The notes beneath the pieces were generated by a model that saw only the letters and a list, made by a program, of their open reading frames with translations, did no database searches and was not told the origin of the DNA. From Nostoc sp. UHCC 0926 (lineage in GTDB: Bacteria > Cyanobacteriota > Cyanobacteriia > Cyanobacteriales > Nostocaceae): 64,000 nt of DNA. Made by a program: the position numbers and the translations under genes. The stretch is taken from contig NZ_CP117768.1 in assembly GCF_028623165.1 (NCBI RefSeq), positions 5,274,001 to 5,338,000 of the forward strand. Reading direction: 5' to 3'. Positions 54,298-63,902 of this stretch are shown piece by piece. How positions within the stretch are numbered: position 1 is the stretch's first letter; every line of letters begins with the position of its first letter.

Positions 54298-55599
54298 TTA
54301 CCTGGTTTGAGAAGATGAATGATGCGGATTTTTAGCTCTGCTAAAAATATCATCACCATCTAACTGTACATCTGGAGCATCGGCTGCTTCAGTGAATAAT
54401 GTGATTTGACGGGGCAATTCAATTTTAAACATTGAACCGCTCCCCAATTTGCTCTCAAGAAAAATTTTGCCGCCCATCATTCGCACCAGCGAATCTATAA
54501 TTGCCAAACCCAGACCTGTACCTGGATATTTGCGAGTGATAGTTTGATCGACTTGCCGAAATGCTTCAAAAATACGTTTAAAATCTCTGGGTGCTATGCC
54601 AATACCTGTATCCCGAACAACAATTGTCACTCGACTTGCAGGTAATTCCTTAACCTCAACCCAAATTTCTCCAGACTCTGTGAACTTAATGGCGTTGGAG
54701 AGCAGGTTAATTAAAATCTGTTTGATCCGAACTTGATCATTAAATACCAAAGTATTTTGCAAATCGGTTTGTACTAACAATGATAGATTTTTGGCATCAG
54801 CAAGGGAACGCATTTCACCTACAGCGAGATTTATTACCTTTGATACATCAAATATTTCCGCCTTTAAGTCTAATCGTCCTGCCTCCAACTTGGAAAAGTC
54901 AAGAACTTCATTGACTAGCATCAGCAAATGCTTGCCATTATTCAAGATCCGCTCAACCATATCTGCTTGCTGGTGCGTTAGTTGACCGAACTTAGAACGG
55001 AACAGTATTTGCGAAAAACCAATAATCGCATTCATCGGCGTTCTGAGTTCGTGGGACATAGTTGCCAAAAAATGTGATTTTAGCTGTGATACCTCCAATA
55101 GCTTGAAGTTTTGCATTTGAATCTTTTGCTGTTGTCTTTCCAATTCTTGGTTCTTACGAATGAGTTGTTCATGACTTTCTCTAAGCTGCTGGTTTACCAA
55201 AGCTGCCTGCGTTTCAGCCCGATAAATCCGAATCGCACTCCGCAAAACTTGTAGCAACATTTCTGGAGATATCTTAGACTTAGGTAGATAGTCTGTAGCA
55301 CCAGCTTTGATTAATTGCACAGCAATTTGTTCATCTCCTTGAGCAGTTAGGACTACTGAAGGAACTTTAATTTTTGAAGAACGTAGCTGTTGAATAAAGG
55401 TTAGTCCATGCTGATCTGGTAAGCGATAGTCGAAGAAAACACAATCATAGGCAGTAGTGTTTAAGGCAGAAAACGCATCATTGCCATCGCTTACTTCAAA
55501 CAGTTCCATTTGAACACCTGCTTTAGTCAGCGCATCACGGACTGCCATCCGGTCAACTTCGTTATCGTCTACAACCAAAATTTTCAGCGTCTGTTTCAT
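54298..55599 (-). CDS. REC-histidine kinase hybrid
   Basis: 433 residues. The receiver is LKILVVDDNEVDRMAVRDAL with phospho-Asp in CVFFDYRLPDQHGLTF and YLPKSKISPEM (Lys). A coiled coil (about 130-170, rich in Gln/Glu) leads to HisKA FLATMSHELRTPMNAIIGFS and HATPase_c motifs NLLSNAIKFTESGE, VRDTGIGIAPRD and PGTGLGLAIIDSLVRMMGGK. A soluble kinase, probably first gene of the pair with the next one. The output and signal are unknown. Confidence 0.95.
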   Translation of the reverse strand: MKQTLKILVVDDNEVDRMAVRDALTKAGVQMELFEVSDGNDAFSALNTTAYDCVFFDYRLPDQHGLTFIQQLRSSKIKVPSVVLTAQGDEQIAVQLIKAGATDYLPKSKISPEMLLQVLRSAIRIYRAETQAALVNQQLRESHEQLIRKNQELERQQQKIQMQNFKLLEVSQLKSHFLATMSHELRTPMNAIIGFSQILFRSKFGQLTHQQADMVERILNNGKHLLMLVNEVLDFSKLEAGRLDLKAEIFDVSKVINLAVGEMRSLADAKNLSLLVQTDLQNTLVFNDQVRIKQILINLLSNAIKFTESGEIWVEVKELPASRVTIVVRDTGIGIAPRDFKRIFEAFRQVDQTITRKYPGTGLGLAIIDSLVRMMGGKIFLESKLGSGSMFKIELPRQITLFTEAADAPDVQLDGDDIFSRAKNPHHSSSQTR

Positions 55600-56015
55600 C
55601 AGTTTTTATTTTTGCCGCCAAAGATAGGTTGATATATGATGTTTTTTTTTTCAGATTATCCAACTAAAGAATATAAGATTTTCGGACATCTAAAATCTCT
55701 CACTTGATTAACTAAGGCATTTTGTATAATATCCAATACTTCTCTTTAGGTTGAATTCAGTCTGTTGTATTCTCAATCTGGTTAATTTACCAGAATATTG
55801 GAATTCAACTCCTAGTTAATGACTAATAGCTTTAAAACAATTAGCAATTAATAAACTGAAAACTATTGCTCTGAAGACAACAGTTAGAGCTGATATAAAG
55901 TAAAATAAAATACTTTACTAAGCTTAAAACAATTGTAAATGAGTCAGCAAGCGACCGTCGTCACCCATTGGTCAGAGTTGCATACCATTATCGTCTACCA
56001 TAAGCTTGAGTAATT
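55600..56015. other. Intergenic region upstream of the hybrid kinases
   Basis: About 415 AT-rich bases. Probably carries the promoter of the two leftward kinases. No gene, RNA or notable repeat is seen. Confidence 0.45.
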
Positions 56016-56195
56016 TTACTCATCAGATTGCTTAAACCAGGTAGATGAGAAAGTACTACCTGTATTTATTTGTGAATTTGAAGTAATCCTACCTCCTGGA
56101 ATTTTGACAATTTTCTGAACGATCGCCAGGCCTGTGTTAGGATTTTTTTGGCGATCGCGGACTTCCACTGTTTGGAAAATTCCCCAGACCTTCTT
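56016..56195 (-). pseudogene. Histidine kinase HATPase C-terminal remnant
   Basis: The minus-strand reading VWGIFQTVEVRDRQKNPNTG, LAIVQKIVKIPGGRITSNSQ, INTGSTFSSTWFKQ is the G-box end of a PAS-type cyanobacterial histidine kinase. Sites have drifted (IFKIFQ-type to VWGIFQ; TGIGLAI-type to NTGLAI). The N-terminal 88 residues of the open frame are unrelated or in other frames. It is non-functional and lies just upstream of the two intact kinases, so perhaps a former third member. Confidence 0.75.
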
Positions 56196-56459
56196 GTGAA
56201 CTTTGGGAAGAATACTAAGTGCTTCCAAGCCTTTTAGCATTAAAAAGATTACTTGTCCACCTTGATTGCTCAAGGGTCTAAATTGTGAACCGTAAGTCTC
56301 CCACCATATGGATGCACGAGTGATTACCTTTGGTAGTTGTGCTTGAATTCCTTTTGAAATTGTCCACCAATGAGCCTGATAATTCAGGTCATGTGGAAAA
56401 TAAGAGGGCGAAATTCTAACCCCCCAGCCCCAACCTACAAGGGTTGGGGGAAAATTCAA

Positions 56460-56932
56460 AACCTCTCAAAAGCAGGAGAGAGGAATGGAAGTAAGGTTTT
56501 TCAGAAGCCGTGAAAAGTCAGAAGTTCGATCTGTTGTAATTTGTCCATTTTTGTAAGCTTTTTTCAAAGCTTTATACAAGATAATAGTAATTAACTAATG
56601 GAAGATAGCAACTAAGCGGATGGGTGTAAATAAATCTAATATGGACTGTCATTGCGTTTAATTATGCCTACCTACTTAAAAGCTGAATTCTGAGCAAACG
56701 GGGCAATTTTGCACTATTGTCAATATTTCATACTTTTTGTGTAAGTATCTATATATCTCCAGCTAGATATGTCCTCTATCTAAATACTAAAAGATAGGAT
56801 GTTTCTTATTTCTATCGGTGGATGCATACTGGTTGAAAAATCATCTATCTTTAGTTTGGGAAAATAGATAGATAGCGCTTATAAAAGGTAATACTTTGAA
56901 AGATTCCAAACAGCGTAAGAGTAAGTATAGCT
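56460..56932. other. Intergenic region upstream of the NarL-type regulator
   Basis: No gene is seen. It has short AT-rich direct repeats (ATAGATAGATAG at about 56866) and should contain the promoter of the rightward regulator. Confidence 0.45.
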
Positions 56933-57655
56933 ATGAATGAAATTAGTATTATTTTAATTGAAGATCACGACTTAACGCGAATGGGGCTACGAGCGGCATT
57001 ACAATCTCATAGCGCATTGAAGGTAATTGGCGAAGCAGCAAATGCTACCCAAGGATTAAAACTTTTAGAAACGGCAAAGCCAGATGTAGCTGTTGTAGAT
57101 ATCGGCTTGCCTGACATGGATGGCATCGAACTCACCCGTAAATTCAAACGCTACCAAGCTGAAACTGGGCAAGGCACAACGAAGATTTTGATCCTGACAA
57201 TGGATCATACAGAGGATGCTGTACTTGCAGCTTTCGCAGCGGGTGCTGATTCTTATTACATGAAAGAAACAAGTATCAGTAAATTAACGGAGGCAATCCA
57301 AGCAACTCACGGCGGTAACTCTTGGATTGATCCGGCAATTGCCAACGTGGTATTGCGGAAGATGCGGCAAGGTATTCCTGGAGAGAGCCAAAACTCTGAC
57401 AAGCCCAAGACTGTAAAAATTGAGGCGCTGGCGTCAGAATATGAGCAAGTTTTGGAAACATACCCCCTGACTCAACGTGAACTGGAAATCCTAGAGTTGA
57501 TTGTAGCTGGGTGTAGCAATGGGCAAATTGCCGAGAAACTTTATATTACAGTTGGTACTGTGAAAACCCATGTTCGTAATATTCTAAATAAATTATGTGC
57601 CGATGACCGTACCCAAGCTGCTGTTAGGGCCCTACGTTCTGGGTTGGTGGCGTAA
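56933..57655 (+). CDS. NarL/LuxR-type response regulator
   Basis: 240 residues. The receiver domain has IILIEDHDLTRMGLRAAL (acidic residues), phospho-Asp in VAVVDIGLPDMDGIEL, and Lys in YYMKETSISKL. The C-terminal LuxR helix-turn-helix is PLTQRELEILELIVAGCSNG followed by IAEKLYITVGTVKTHVRNIL. It is a DNA-binding output protein. Its proximity to the two hybrid kinases suggests it may be their target, though it is on the opposite strand. Confidence 0.95.
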   Translation: MNEISIILIEDHDLTRMGLRAALQSHSALKVIGEAANATQGLKLLETAKPDVAVVDIGLPDMDGIELTRKFKRYQAETGQGTTKILILTMDHTEDAVLAAFAAGADSYYMKETSISKLTEAIQATHGGNSWIDPAIANVVLRKMRQGIPGESQNSDKPKTVKIEALASEYEQVLETYPLTQRELEILELIVAGCSNGQIAEKLYITVGTVKTHVRNILNKLCADDRTQAAVRALRSGLVA

Positions 57656-57659
57656 GGGA

Positions 57660-57780
57660 TTGGACAAGCAGCAGGGAACAGGGAGCAGAGCAAGAAGAGG
57701 TAGGGGAGCAGGGAGCAGGCAGCAGAGGGGAAAGAGGTAATTTTAATTTTGCCCCCAGCCAGAACTGCCCCTCTGCCTCT
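57660..57780. repeat. GGAGCAG-type heptamer repeats
   Basis: Purine-rich tandem heptamers (GCAGGGAACAGGGAGCAGAG; GGGAGCAGGGAGCAGGCAGC) between the converging ends of the regulator and the LpxB-like gene. It is of the STRR type. Confidence 0.7.
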
Positions 57781-59145
57781 TTAACCCAATCGTTCCTGTA
57801 AACATTCCGCAATGCGTAATGCGGCTCCCGGTTTACCCATGCGTCGTAGACCATTTTCGGCAATAATTTGCAAAATATCAGGATTTTTGAATAGGGACTG
57901 GACTATTTGGGCAACTTCTGCTGGCTGCTCGACTAAAATCAAAGATGAGCCTAAATGACGACTTTGAGCTTCAGCAAAGCCCGGGTTAAATTGGGGCCCA
58001 TTACCCGGAATCGCGATCGCAGGTTTCCCCAAACCGATAAACTGTTCTGTGGCTGTACCTGCCATTGCGATCGCTAAATCTCCCAAATGCAGACAGTCAT
58101 TATAGGCTTGTTGTGTCAGCAATAAATATGCATTCCTGTGTTTAAATGTCAAGACATTTGGATCAGAGATTTTGAGAGGAGATGCCGATTGAGTGCGCCA
58201 GCCTTGGGATTGCACACTTTGAGATAAAATATTAGAGTCTAAACCAGGAGCGATCGCACCTAAAAACACTACTGTGCCAGAAGTATAGAACACTGAATCT
58301 CGCTCCTGGAAACTTGCCATCAACGCAGATACGGCAATCAGAATTGTTTCCCAGTTAGTGTATGCCTCTGGTGGACGAGAACCAGGAAGAAGAGTCACCA
58401 TAAAAGGTCGAACTGTCTCTTGCTGTTGACTATCCTGACTATAAAATTGTTGGCGTGAAAAGGTCGGTTGCAGACCATCCATCATCGGATTACCCAAATT
58501 AAAAGCTGGAATTGGCCATTGTTTTAATATTTCCGTCGTCAGTGCATCTCTAGGGAACACTGCCTTACAACAGCGACGACTCATTAACCAACGTTCCCAA
58601 GGATGGTAAACTGAACCAGAAAAGTTTTCCCAACGCGCATCTTTGGATTTGCGTGGTAATAATCCAGCTTCATCCCGCACATAATATTCAGATTTCGCCG
58701 TACCCACAAAAGCATAATTAGCGCCACTGAAAGTTGCAAACAATAGCGGCACAATATCTCCCACAGCTAAAATTGCTCTTTTATTACCTAATTTTTTTTG
58801 AGAACTCACCCAACGGCGGACAGCTTTAATCTGGCTGAGGGTAAGTTGCAATAAACCACCGCGTACATCCCGCACTAATTGGCGACCATCCATATAAATA
58901 AAGCCGCCAGAAGGCATAGTGCGGACTGAACCGATCAGAGGGATATTCAACTGTTGATAAGCACGTCCTTCACCCACCAGAGATAAAGCAAATATCTCTG
59001 GTGGGTTTGATTGTCGTTGGAGTTCTTGCAAAATCTGAACTGCAATTACATCTTCCCCATGACCATTACTTAATACAAGTAACCGCAAAGGAGAAGTTGC
59101 AGCTTGGGAGTTAGAGGCTAGGGATAAGCGAGATACATTACTCAT
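57781..59145 (-). CDS. Lipid-A-disaccharide synthase-related protein (TIGR03492-like)
   Basis: 454 residues from the ATG at 59145 (a TTG lies 9 bases upstream). The GT-B-like N-terminus is LRLLVLSNGHGEDVIAVQIL; the C-terminal donor side shows ALAIAMAGTATEQFIGLGKP-like DLAIAMAGTATEQFIGLG and AIPGNGPQFNPGFAEAQSRH. It resembles LpxB but belongs to the cyanobacterial lipid-A-disaccharide synthase-related group. The actual reaction is unknown. It is convergent with the regulator gene. Confidence 0.88.
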   Translation of the reverse strand: MSNVSRLSLASNSQAATSPLRLLVLSNGHGEDVIAVQILQELQRQSNPPEIFALSLVGEGRAYQQLNIPLIGSVRTMPSGGFIYMDGRQLVRDVRGGLLQLTLSQIKAVRRWVSSQKKLGNKRAILAVGDIVPLLFATFSGANYAFVGTAKSEYYVRDEAGLLPRKSKDARWENFSGSVYHPWERWLMSRRCCKAVFPRDALTTEILKQWPIPAFNLGNPMMDGLQPTFSRQQFYSQDSQQQETVRPFMVTLLPGSRPPEAYTNWETILIAVSALMASFQERDSVFYTSGTVVFLGAIAPGLDSNILSQSVQSQGWRTQSASPLKISDPNVLTFKHRNAYLLLTQQAYNDCLHLGDLAIAMAGTATEQFIGLGKPAIAIPGNGPQFNPGFAEAQSRHLGSSLILVEQPAEVAQIVQSLFKNPDILQIIAENGLRRMGKPGAALRIAECLQERLG

Positions 59146-59158
59146 AAGAAACAAAACA

Positions 59159-59395
59159 TCAATATTAACGGGGCTTTTTTATCTAGGAGAGCGGGCGGCA
59201 GATTTGCCTAACTCGTTTGAAGTGGCGGATTACTTGCGTACTGGTGCGGCGATTTACTACCGCAGAGGTGGTTTTAATAGTGCGATCAATATTCGTAATC
59301 TATTTAATACCGAGTATGTCGCTTTCAGTTATGGATTATATTTTCAAACAGCTGAACCTTTTATAATAATCGGCTCCATCAGTTGGGAGTTTTAA
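59159..59395 (+). pseudogene. TonB-dependent siderophore receptor, C-terminal remnant
   Basis: The plus-strand frame reads LTGLFYLGERAADLPNSFEV, ADYLRTGAAIYYRRGGFNSA, INIRNLFNTEYVAFSYGLYF and ends FIIIGSISWEF. These are the last beta strands of a TonB-dependent outer-membrane receptor, with the typical terminal aromatic Phe. The rest of the barrel and plug (over 600 residues) is absent. The upstream LpxB-like gene now abuts it. Confidence 0.85.
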
Positions 59396-59545
59396 CTGGC
59401 TTGCTTTGTTGGTCATCGGCCGAACAACCTGCCCCAGAAGAGTTTTCACCTTTGTACAACATCCGAAACTCAATCTGCAAGTTTGAAATGATTAGGGCTT
59501 GGCTTGGGGCTATTTGATCAGCGTGCATTTAGGCAAACCTGTAAA

Positions 59546-59930
59546 TCAACTGCGTGACGGATAAATGATCACTGCTTGCCAATCACTAAGTTTGGCACGG
59601 TTGCAGTAGAAATATAACGATGATTCCGCAAATAGCCATTTGTAAAGTTGTTTATCCGTCTTGGAAAGTTGCTCTACTTGGGGAGACCCCATCGCCTTTG
59701 GCGTCTCCCCTTCTCCCAAATGGAGAGGCTAGCGCCTGCCGTAGGATGCCCAAAGGGCTGTAGGGAGAAGACCGCACTTTCTGCTTTTTGGAACTGCACC
59801 TCACAGAAATATACAACATCCGTACCTTCGTTTTCTGGTAGTAAAAATACCCCATCTATTTCAAACTTCGGTTCTTTAACAGCTACTGAATCAAAACGAT
59901 AACTTTATGCATTTATTGATGTATTTGTCA
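59546..59930 (-). pseudogene. DUF2887 (Rpn-like nuclease) gene split by a repeat
   Basis: Minus strand: YRFDSVAVKEPKFEIDGVFL and ENEGTDVVYFCEVQFQKAES form the N-terminal nuclease core (59900 down to about 59775), with a stop codon just before. After the 59690-59770 repeat the protein resumes as LYKWLFAESSLYFYCNRAKL, SDWQAVIIYPSRS and stops at 59546. This order is that of DUF2887 proteins, so the repeat has landed inside the gene and the gene is dead. Confidence 0.75.
59690..59770. repeat. Dispersed repeat inserted in the DUF2887 pseudogene
   Basis: The stretch holds CTTCTCCCAAATGGAGAGGC and CGCCTGCCGTAGGATGCCC, AAAGGGCTGTAGGGAGAAG. The same string is present near 22777-22809 and 35607-35643. 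Ends with TCTCCCC/GGGAGAAG complementarity can fold back. Confidence 0.7.
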
Positions 59931-60407
59931 ATAGTTCAAATAGCAAACTGGCGATTGTTGAAAAATGAAAGAATTTTACTGAATTTTTGCTTATGGTTAA
60001 TAGTAAGGCAGCAAAACCCAGACTTGAGCAATTTGCAGGCAGACTTGTAAATCATAGAAGCGATCGCTTTTAATGTGGCTAGAGTCGAGTCAGTGAGTTG
60101 CTCTTTAGGCGTTGTAGCAAGTAGGATGTCGAATCAAGTTTCCTGCTTGACATCACAGACGTGGAAGACAACTTGAGTCTGTTTTTTCCTTCAGGATTTC
60201 TCAACTCCCGCGTTATCCTATGAAAAAGATAAAACTGTTGTGATCGTGGGGAGGTTTTTCCCGCTTAGGGAGTTCCAACAACTAAATCATCCTGTAGGAT
60301 AGACAGGCAAGAACCCTGCTCGATATAAAATATGGGAAAATTTTTTGGTAATCCCTCAAGACTCAGAACTCCCTAGTTATCTGCTCACTCAAGACTCAGG
60401 ATTCTCT
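59931..60407. other. Intergenic region upstream of the Ser/Thr kinase
   Basis: About 470 bases without a convincing gene. Probably carries the kinase promoter. A TTG in frame with the kinase at 60345 would add 21 residues; I prefer the ATG at 60408. Confidence 0.45.
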
Positions 60408-62006
60408 ATGTTAGCAGGCACAATTTTGCAGGATGGAAAATATACCCTAATTCAAGAAATAGGGCGGGGTGGCTTTGGCATTACGTTTAAAGCTACCCAT
60501 CACTACTTGGGTCAGGAGGTGGTGATGAAAACCATCAATGAACGGCTGCGACAACATCCTGATTTCGCGAAATTTGAGCGCCAATTCCAAGATGAAGCCA
60601 GACGATTAGCTACGTGTATCCACCCAAATATAGTTCGAGTCAGCGACTTTTTTGTTGAAGCTGGACTGCCTTACATGGTGATGGAATACATTCCTGGCGA
60701 AACCTTGACAGACGCATTTGTATTACCAGGGATACCAATGCCTGAAGCTACAGCAATTCATTACATCCGGCAAATTGGGGCAGCTTTACAGGTAGTACAC
60801 AACAACGGTTTGCTGCACAGAGATGTCAAACCAGATAATATCATCCAACGCCTTGGAACGCAGGAAGTAGTGCTGATTGATTTTGGCATTGCCAGGGAAT
60901 TTAATGGCAGTGTGAGGCAGACTCACACGGGTATGGTTTCTGAGGGCTATTCTCCAATTGAGCAGTACCTAACGCAAGCGCCGCGCACACCCGCCACGGA
61001 TGTTTATGGTTTAGCCGCAACCTTGTATGCCCTGTTGACTGCTCAAGTTCCTATGCCAGCATTATTGCGCGATCGCGAGCAAATGCCTTCCCCCCGCGAA
61101 CTGCAACCACACTTGAGTGCTGCTGTCAATCAAGCGGTAATGCGCGGTATGGCGGTGGAGTCTCGTTTTCGGCCAGCAACTGTTGCTGAATGGTTACAAC
61201 TGCTACCTGGAAATGGGGTGAATATGACACCGGAAGCGTTAGCCACTTACGCAGTGCCAACTGTCAATTTATCTGCCCAACAGGCAGCATTAATTGGGAA
61301 AACTACCCAAAATCGCCTTCATAGACCATCTGCATTGGTGCAGCCCAACCCAGGCATCGCCAAGGAGACTGTAGTGGCGAAAAAACTGGGGTCATCTAAA
61401 ATATTCATTGGTATAGGTGTAGCCTTGATTGCCGCTACAGCAGGTTTTGGCATCACTAGAATCTTACCCAAATCTCAGCCGCAGCCAACAACAAAACCGC
61501 TTTTTGAACAGCCAACTCAAAAGCCAGCCGCGAAAGTACCTAGTTTCGAGAATGGTGAACAGACTAACACCACCTCAAGAACCGAATCAGCACCTGTTTC
61601 TAATTCCAAGCAGCGGCGGCGTAATCGTCGTTCTTCCCCGCCAGAAACTCCCAGCAACCCTACAGGAGAATCACAACGGCGTGATTCCGAACAATCCGCA
61701 CCTTTACCTAAGGTTTCACCTACACCCTCGTTAGTAGAGAAACTACGGGCGATCCGGTCATCTCGTAATGCTTCCCCGGCACCATTGCCACAAAATAACT
61801 CACCTGTTTTTAAGCAAAATTCTGCCTCCCCTCAGCCTCTAAATCGATCACATCCTGTGGTTATACCAACAGCACCGTCAACCGAATCCAAACAGTCAGA
61901 TCCTTCTGGTGTAGTAGTACCAACACAGGAAACACCAAATTCACCGATTCAGAGTCAACCTCAAAATGATAAATTTCCGGAAAAATTGGGAGATGATAAC
62001 AATTAA
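60408..62006 (+). CDS. Ser/Thr protein kinase, PknB-like, membrane-anchored
   Basis: 532 residues from the ATG (MLAGTILQDGKYTLIQEIGR). The kinase domain is complete: GRGGFGITFKA P-loop, Lys in VVMKTINE, HRDVKPDNII catalytic loop, DFGIAREF, and the substrate segment GYSPIEQYLTQAPRTPATDV. A single membrane helix (KIFIGIGVALIAATAGFGIT, about 350) is followed by a Pro/Ser/Asn/Gln-rich outer tail (QRRRNRRSSPPETPSNPTGE) with no recognised sensor domain. It is convergent with the CapA-like gene. Target unknown. Confidence 0.93.
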   Translation: MLAGTILQDGKYTLIQEIGRGGFGITFKATHHYLGQEVVMKTINERLRQHPDFAKFERQFQDEARRLATCIHPNIVRVSDFFVEAGLPYMVMEYIPGETLTDAFVLPGIPMPEATAIHYIRQIGAALQVVHNNGLLHRDVKPDNIIQRLGTQEVVLIDFGIAREFNGSVRQTHTGMVSEGYSPIEQYLTQAPRTPATDVYGLAATLYALLTAQVPMPALLRDREQMPSPRELQPHLSAAVNQAVMRGMAVESRFRPATVAEWLQLLPGNGVNMTPEALATYAVPTVNLSAQQAALIGKTTQNRLHRPSALVQPNPGIAKETVVAKKLGSSKIFIGIGVALIAATAGFGITRILPKSQPQPTTKPLFEQPTQKPAAKVPSFENGEQTNTTSRTESAPVSNSKQRRRNRRSSPPETPSNPTGESQRRDSEQSAPLPKVSPTPSLVEKLRAIRSSRNASPAPLPQNNSPVFKQNSASPQPLNRSHPVVIPTAPSTESKQSDPSGVVVPTQETPNSPIQSQPQNDKFPEKLGDDNN

Positions 62007-62014
62007 AGGGTTCT

Positions 62015-63187
62015 TTATTTGATATTGCCTACAACAATTTCCCCCTTCTTATTAATTTTCACCGGATTCTTGGGAAAAGCTTGATTATTCAAATAACGCA
62101 TAAGTTTTACAGTCTGAAAACGCTGATCAATATGAGGGATTCCCTGCCGATCCATCCGAACAGGAATAATTTTACTTGATACCAAATTTCCCGCTGGGTT
62201 GAGTTTAACTTCTAAAATCATTGAGTCACCCGTCTGGGCATTTGTAGATAAAGTCCGGTATCCCAGAAAGTTTCCTAAAGAATAGGCAATGATTTTTCCT
62301 TTATATATTTCTATCGCTCTCGGAACGTGAGGCCCATGTCCTAGTACTAAGTCTGCTCCCGCATCAATCATGTTTCGAGCAAACTTGATCGAATTACCTC
62401 GATTTTCTCCATAAAAAAACTCTGTCTGATTCTTAACTTGTAGTGCCCCTGTTCCTTCGGCGCCAGCGTGCATCGATACTACTATAATGTTGGCTTTCTT
62501 TTTGGCTTCTGCTACTAGTGCTTGGGCTACTCCTAAATTATGGATGGAATTATATATTTCATAAGGAGAAAACCCGATCATTGCCACAGAGATATTGTTA
62601 GCTTCCAAATAGAGAATTTGATTTTTATGACCTAATGTTGCAATGCCTACAGCCTCAAGATTTTTCTTTGTATCTTTAAATCCTACTGGGCCAAAGTCCA
62701 TTGCATGGTTATTCGCCATATTAAACACATTAAAACCAGCTTCAGCAAATAGCTGGGCATATGCAGGTGGGGAGCGAAAGGCAAATACTTGTCCACGACT
62801 AATATCTTTGGCAGTGTAGGGATAATTAGTTAAGCTACTTTCAAAGTTACCAAATAAGATATCAGATCCTTGCAACTTAGTTCTCACTGACTTTGGTAAT
62901 AATTGATCTCGAAAACGGGGTAATCTATAGTTAGGAAAATTAGTGCCGGGAATAATATCTCCAACGGCTTTGATGGTAATAGTGTCTGGAAAGGTTTGTT
63001 GTTTTGTTGTTGATGGTGTAAGTTCAGGGATAGGTAATGGAAATTGCACAGGCTCGATAGGTGTTGTAGCAGCGTTTAATCGCTGTGATTGCCCAAGCCG
63101 GATAATGACTCCTATACTAATACCCAGATATAAACAGACGCTGATAAAACTAAATGAGAGCACTCTCCCCATGCTGCGATTTGCCAT
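62015..63187 (-). CDS. CapA-family metallophosphatase-like protein
   Basis: 390 residues with an N-terminal signal anchor (VLSFSFISVCLYLGISIGVI). The PGA_cap domain is recognisable: IKAVGDIIPGTNFPNYRLP, LFGNFESSLTN, FNVFNMANNHAMDFGPVGF, NIIVVSMHAGAEGTGALQV and LVLGHGPHVPRAIEIYKGKI, SLGNFLG. These Asp/Asn/His residues bind the metal pair of the calcineurin-like fold. CapA proteins take part in poly-gamma-glutamate capsule export, but in cyanobacteria the substrate is unknown. Confidence 0.92.
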   Translation of the reverse strand: MANRSMGRVLSFSFISVCLYLGISIGVIIRLGQSQRLNAATTPIEPVQFPLPIPELTPSTTKQQTFPDTITIKAVGDIIPGTNFPNYRLPRFRDQLLPKSVRTKLQGSDILFGNFESSLTNYPYTAKDISRGQVFAFRSPPAYAQLFAEAGFNVFNMANNHAMDFGPVGFKDTKKNLEAVGIATLGHKNQILYLEANNISVAMIGFSPYEIYNSIHNLGVAQALVAEAKKKANIIVVSMHAGAEGTGALQVKNQTEFFYGENRGNSIKFARNMIDAGADLVLGHGPHVPRAIEIYKGKIIAYSLGNFLGYRTLSTNAQTGDSMILEVKLNPAGNLVSSKIIPVRMDRQGIPHIDQRFQTVKLMRYLNNQAFPKNPVKINKKGEIVVGNIK

Positions 63188-63204
63188 TGTTCACTCCTCA
63201 CACG

Positions 63205-63555
63205 ATGGCATTAGTTTATCCCAAAAAAACTCAAAGCTCTAATGCCTTAGAATCAATATCTGAGTTTGCAAAGGAATTAACTGAAGAATTACGCAATCGC
63301 CCAGAAGTGAAAGTCTGTTTCGGTGTAGATGAAAATATTAGCGCCCACGAATTAGTAAACGAAATTTCTCTAAATTTGTTGACTAAAACTTATAACAAAA
63401 TTGGCGAAAAATATCAAAGCAATCTGATTATTCAGCCCAATAATATTGAAGAAATTAATATTTATAATAGTTCGGAATTTATAGAATATTTTAAATCTTG
63501 TGTCAATAATGAATATGATGTTGTGTATACTTATGATTTAACTATAGTTATATAA
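63205..63555 (+). CDS. Hypothetical acidic protein
   Basis: 116 residues from MALVYPKKTQSSNALESISE. Acidic and alpha/beta in look (AHELVNEISLNLLTKTYNKI, VVYTYDLTIVI end). No signal or membrane segment. It is divergent from the CapA-like gene by only 17 bases. Not recognised; the long open frame with low intergenic composition suggests it is real. Confidence 0.65.
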   Translation: MALVYPKKTQSSNALESISEFAKELTEELRNRPEVKVCFGVDENISAHELVNEISLNLLTKTYNKIGEKYQSNLIIQPNNIEEINIYNSSEFIEYFKSCVNNEYDVVYTYDLTIVI

Positions 63556-63633
63556 CTTAAACCAATTCTTAAACCTATTAAACCAGATAAATTCAAGCTC
63601 AAATAATTGAAATGCTTACAAAATAAGGAAAAA

Positions 63634-63718
63634 CGGAGAGGGGGGGATTCGAACCCCCGTTGGGTTTCCCCAAAACGCATTTCGAGTGCGTCACCATCAA
63701 CCACTCGGACACCTCTCC
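63634..63718 (-). tRNA. tRNA-Ser (anticodon CGA)
   Basis: On the minus strand the 85-base gene starts GGAGAGGTGTCCGAGTGG and ends with the complementary CCTCTCC plus discriminator G. The anticodon loop CTCGAAA (anticodon CGA, reading UCG) sits on a GCA/TGC stem. A long variable arm (TTTTGGGGAAACCCAAC) identifies a class II serine tRNA, and the T loop GGGGGTTCGAATCCCCC is perfect. CCA is not encoded. Confidence 0.95.
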
Positions 63719-63902
63719 AGCTATTTATTTACAGATTTGAGTATCTATTGTATACTCAAGTGCCATGAAGTAAGGGAAATTTTAGCAGATTTCCTATACT
63801 ACTATAACATTATCGCTTGTTTTGTGTAACGGAATGCTCCGGCAACGCCCAAGCCCAAGACATTTCTCATTATCGTGGTTGGCGCAATTACCTAGTGAGT
63901 CA

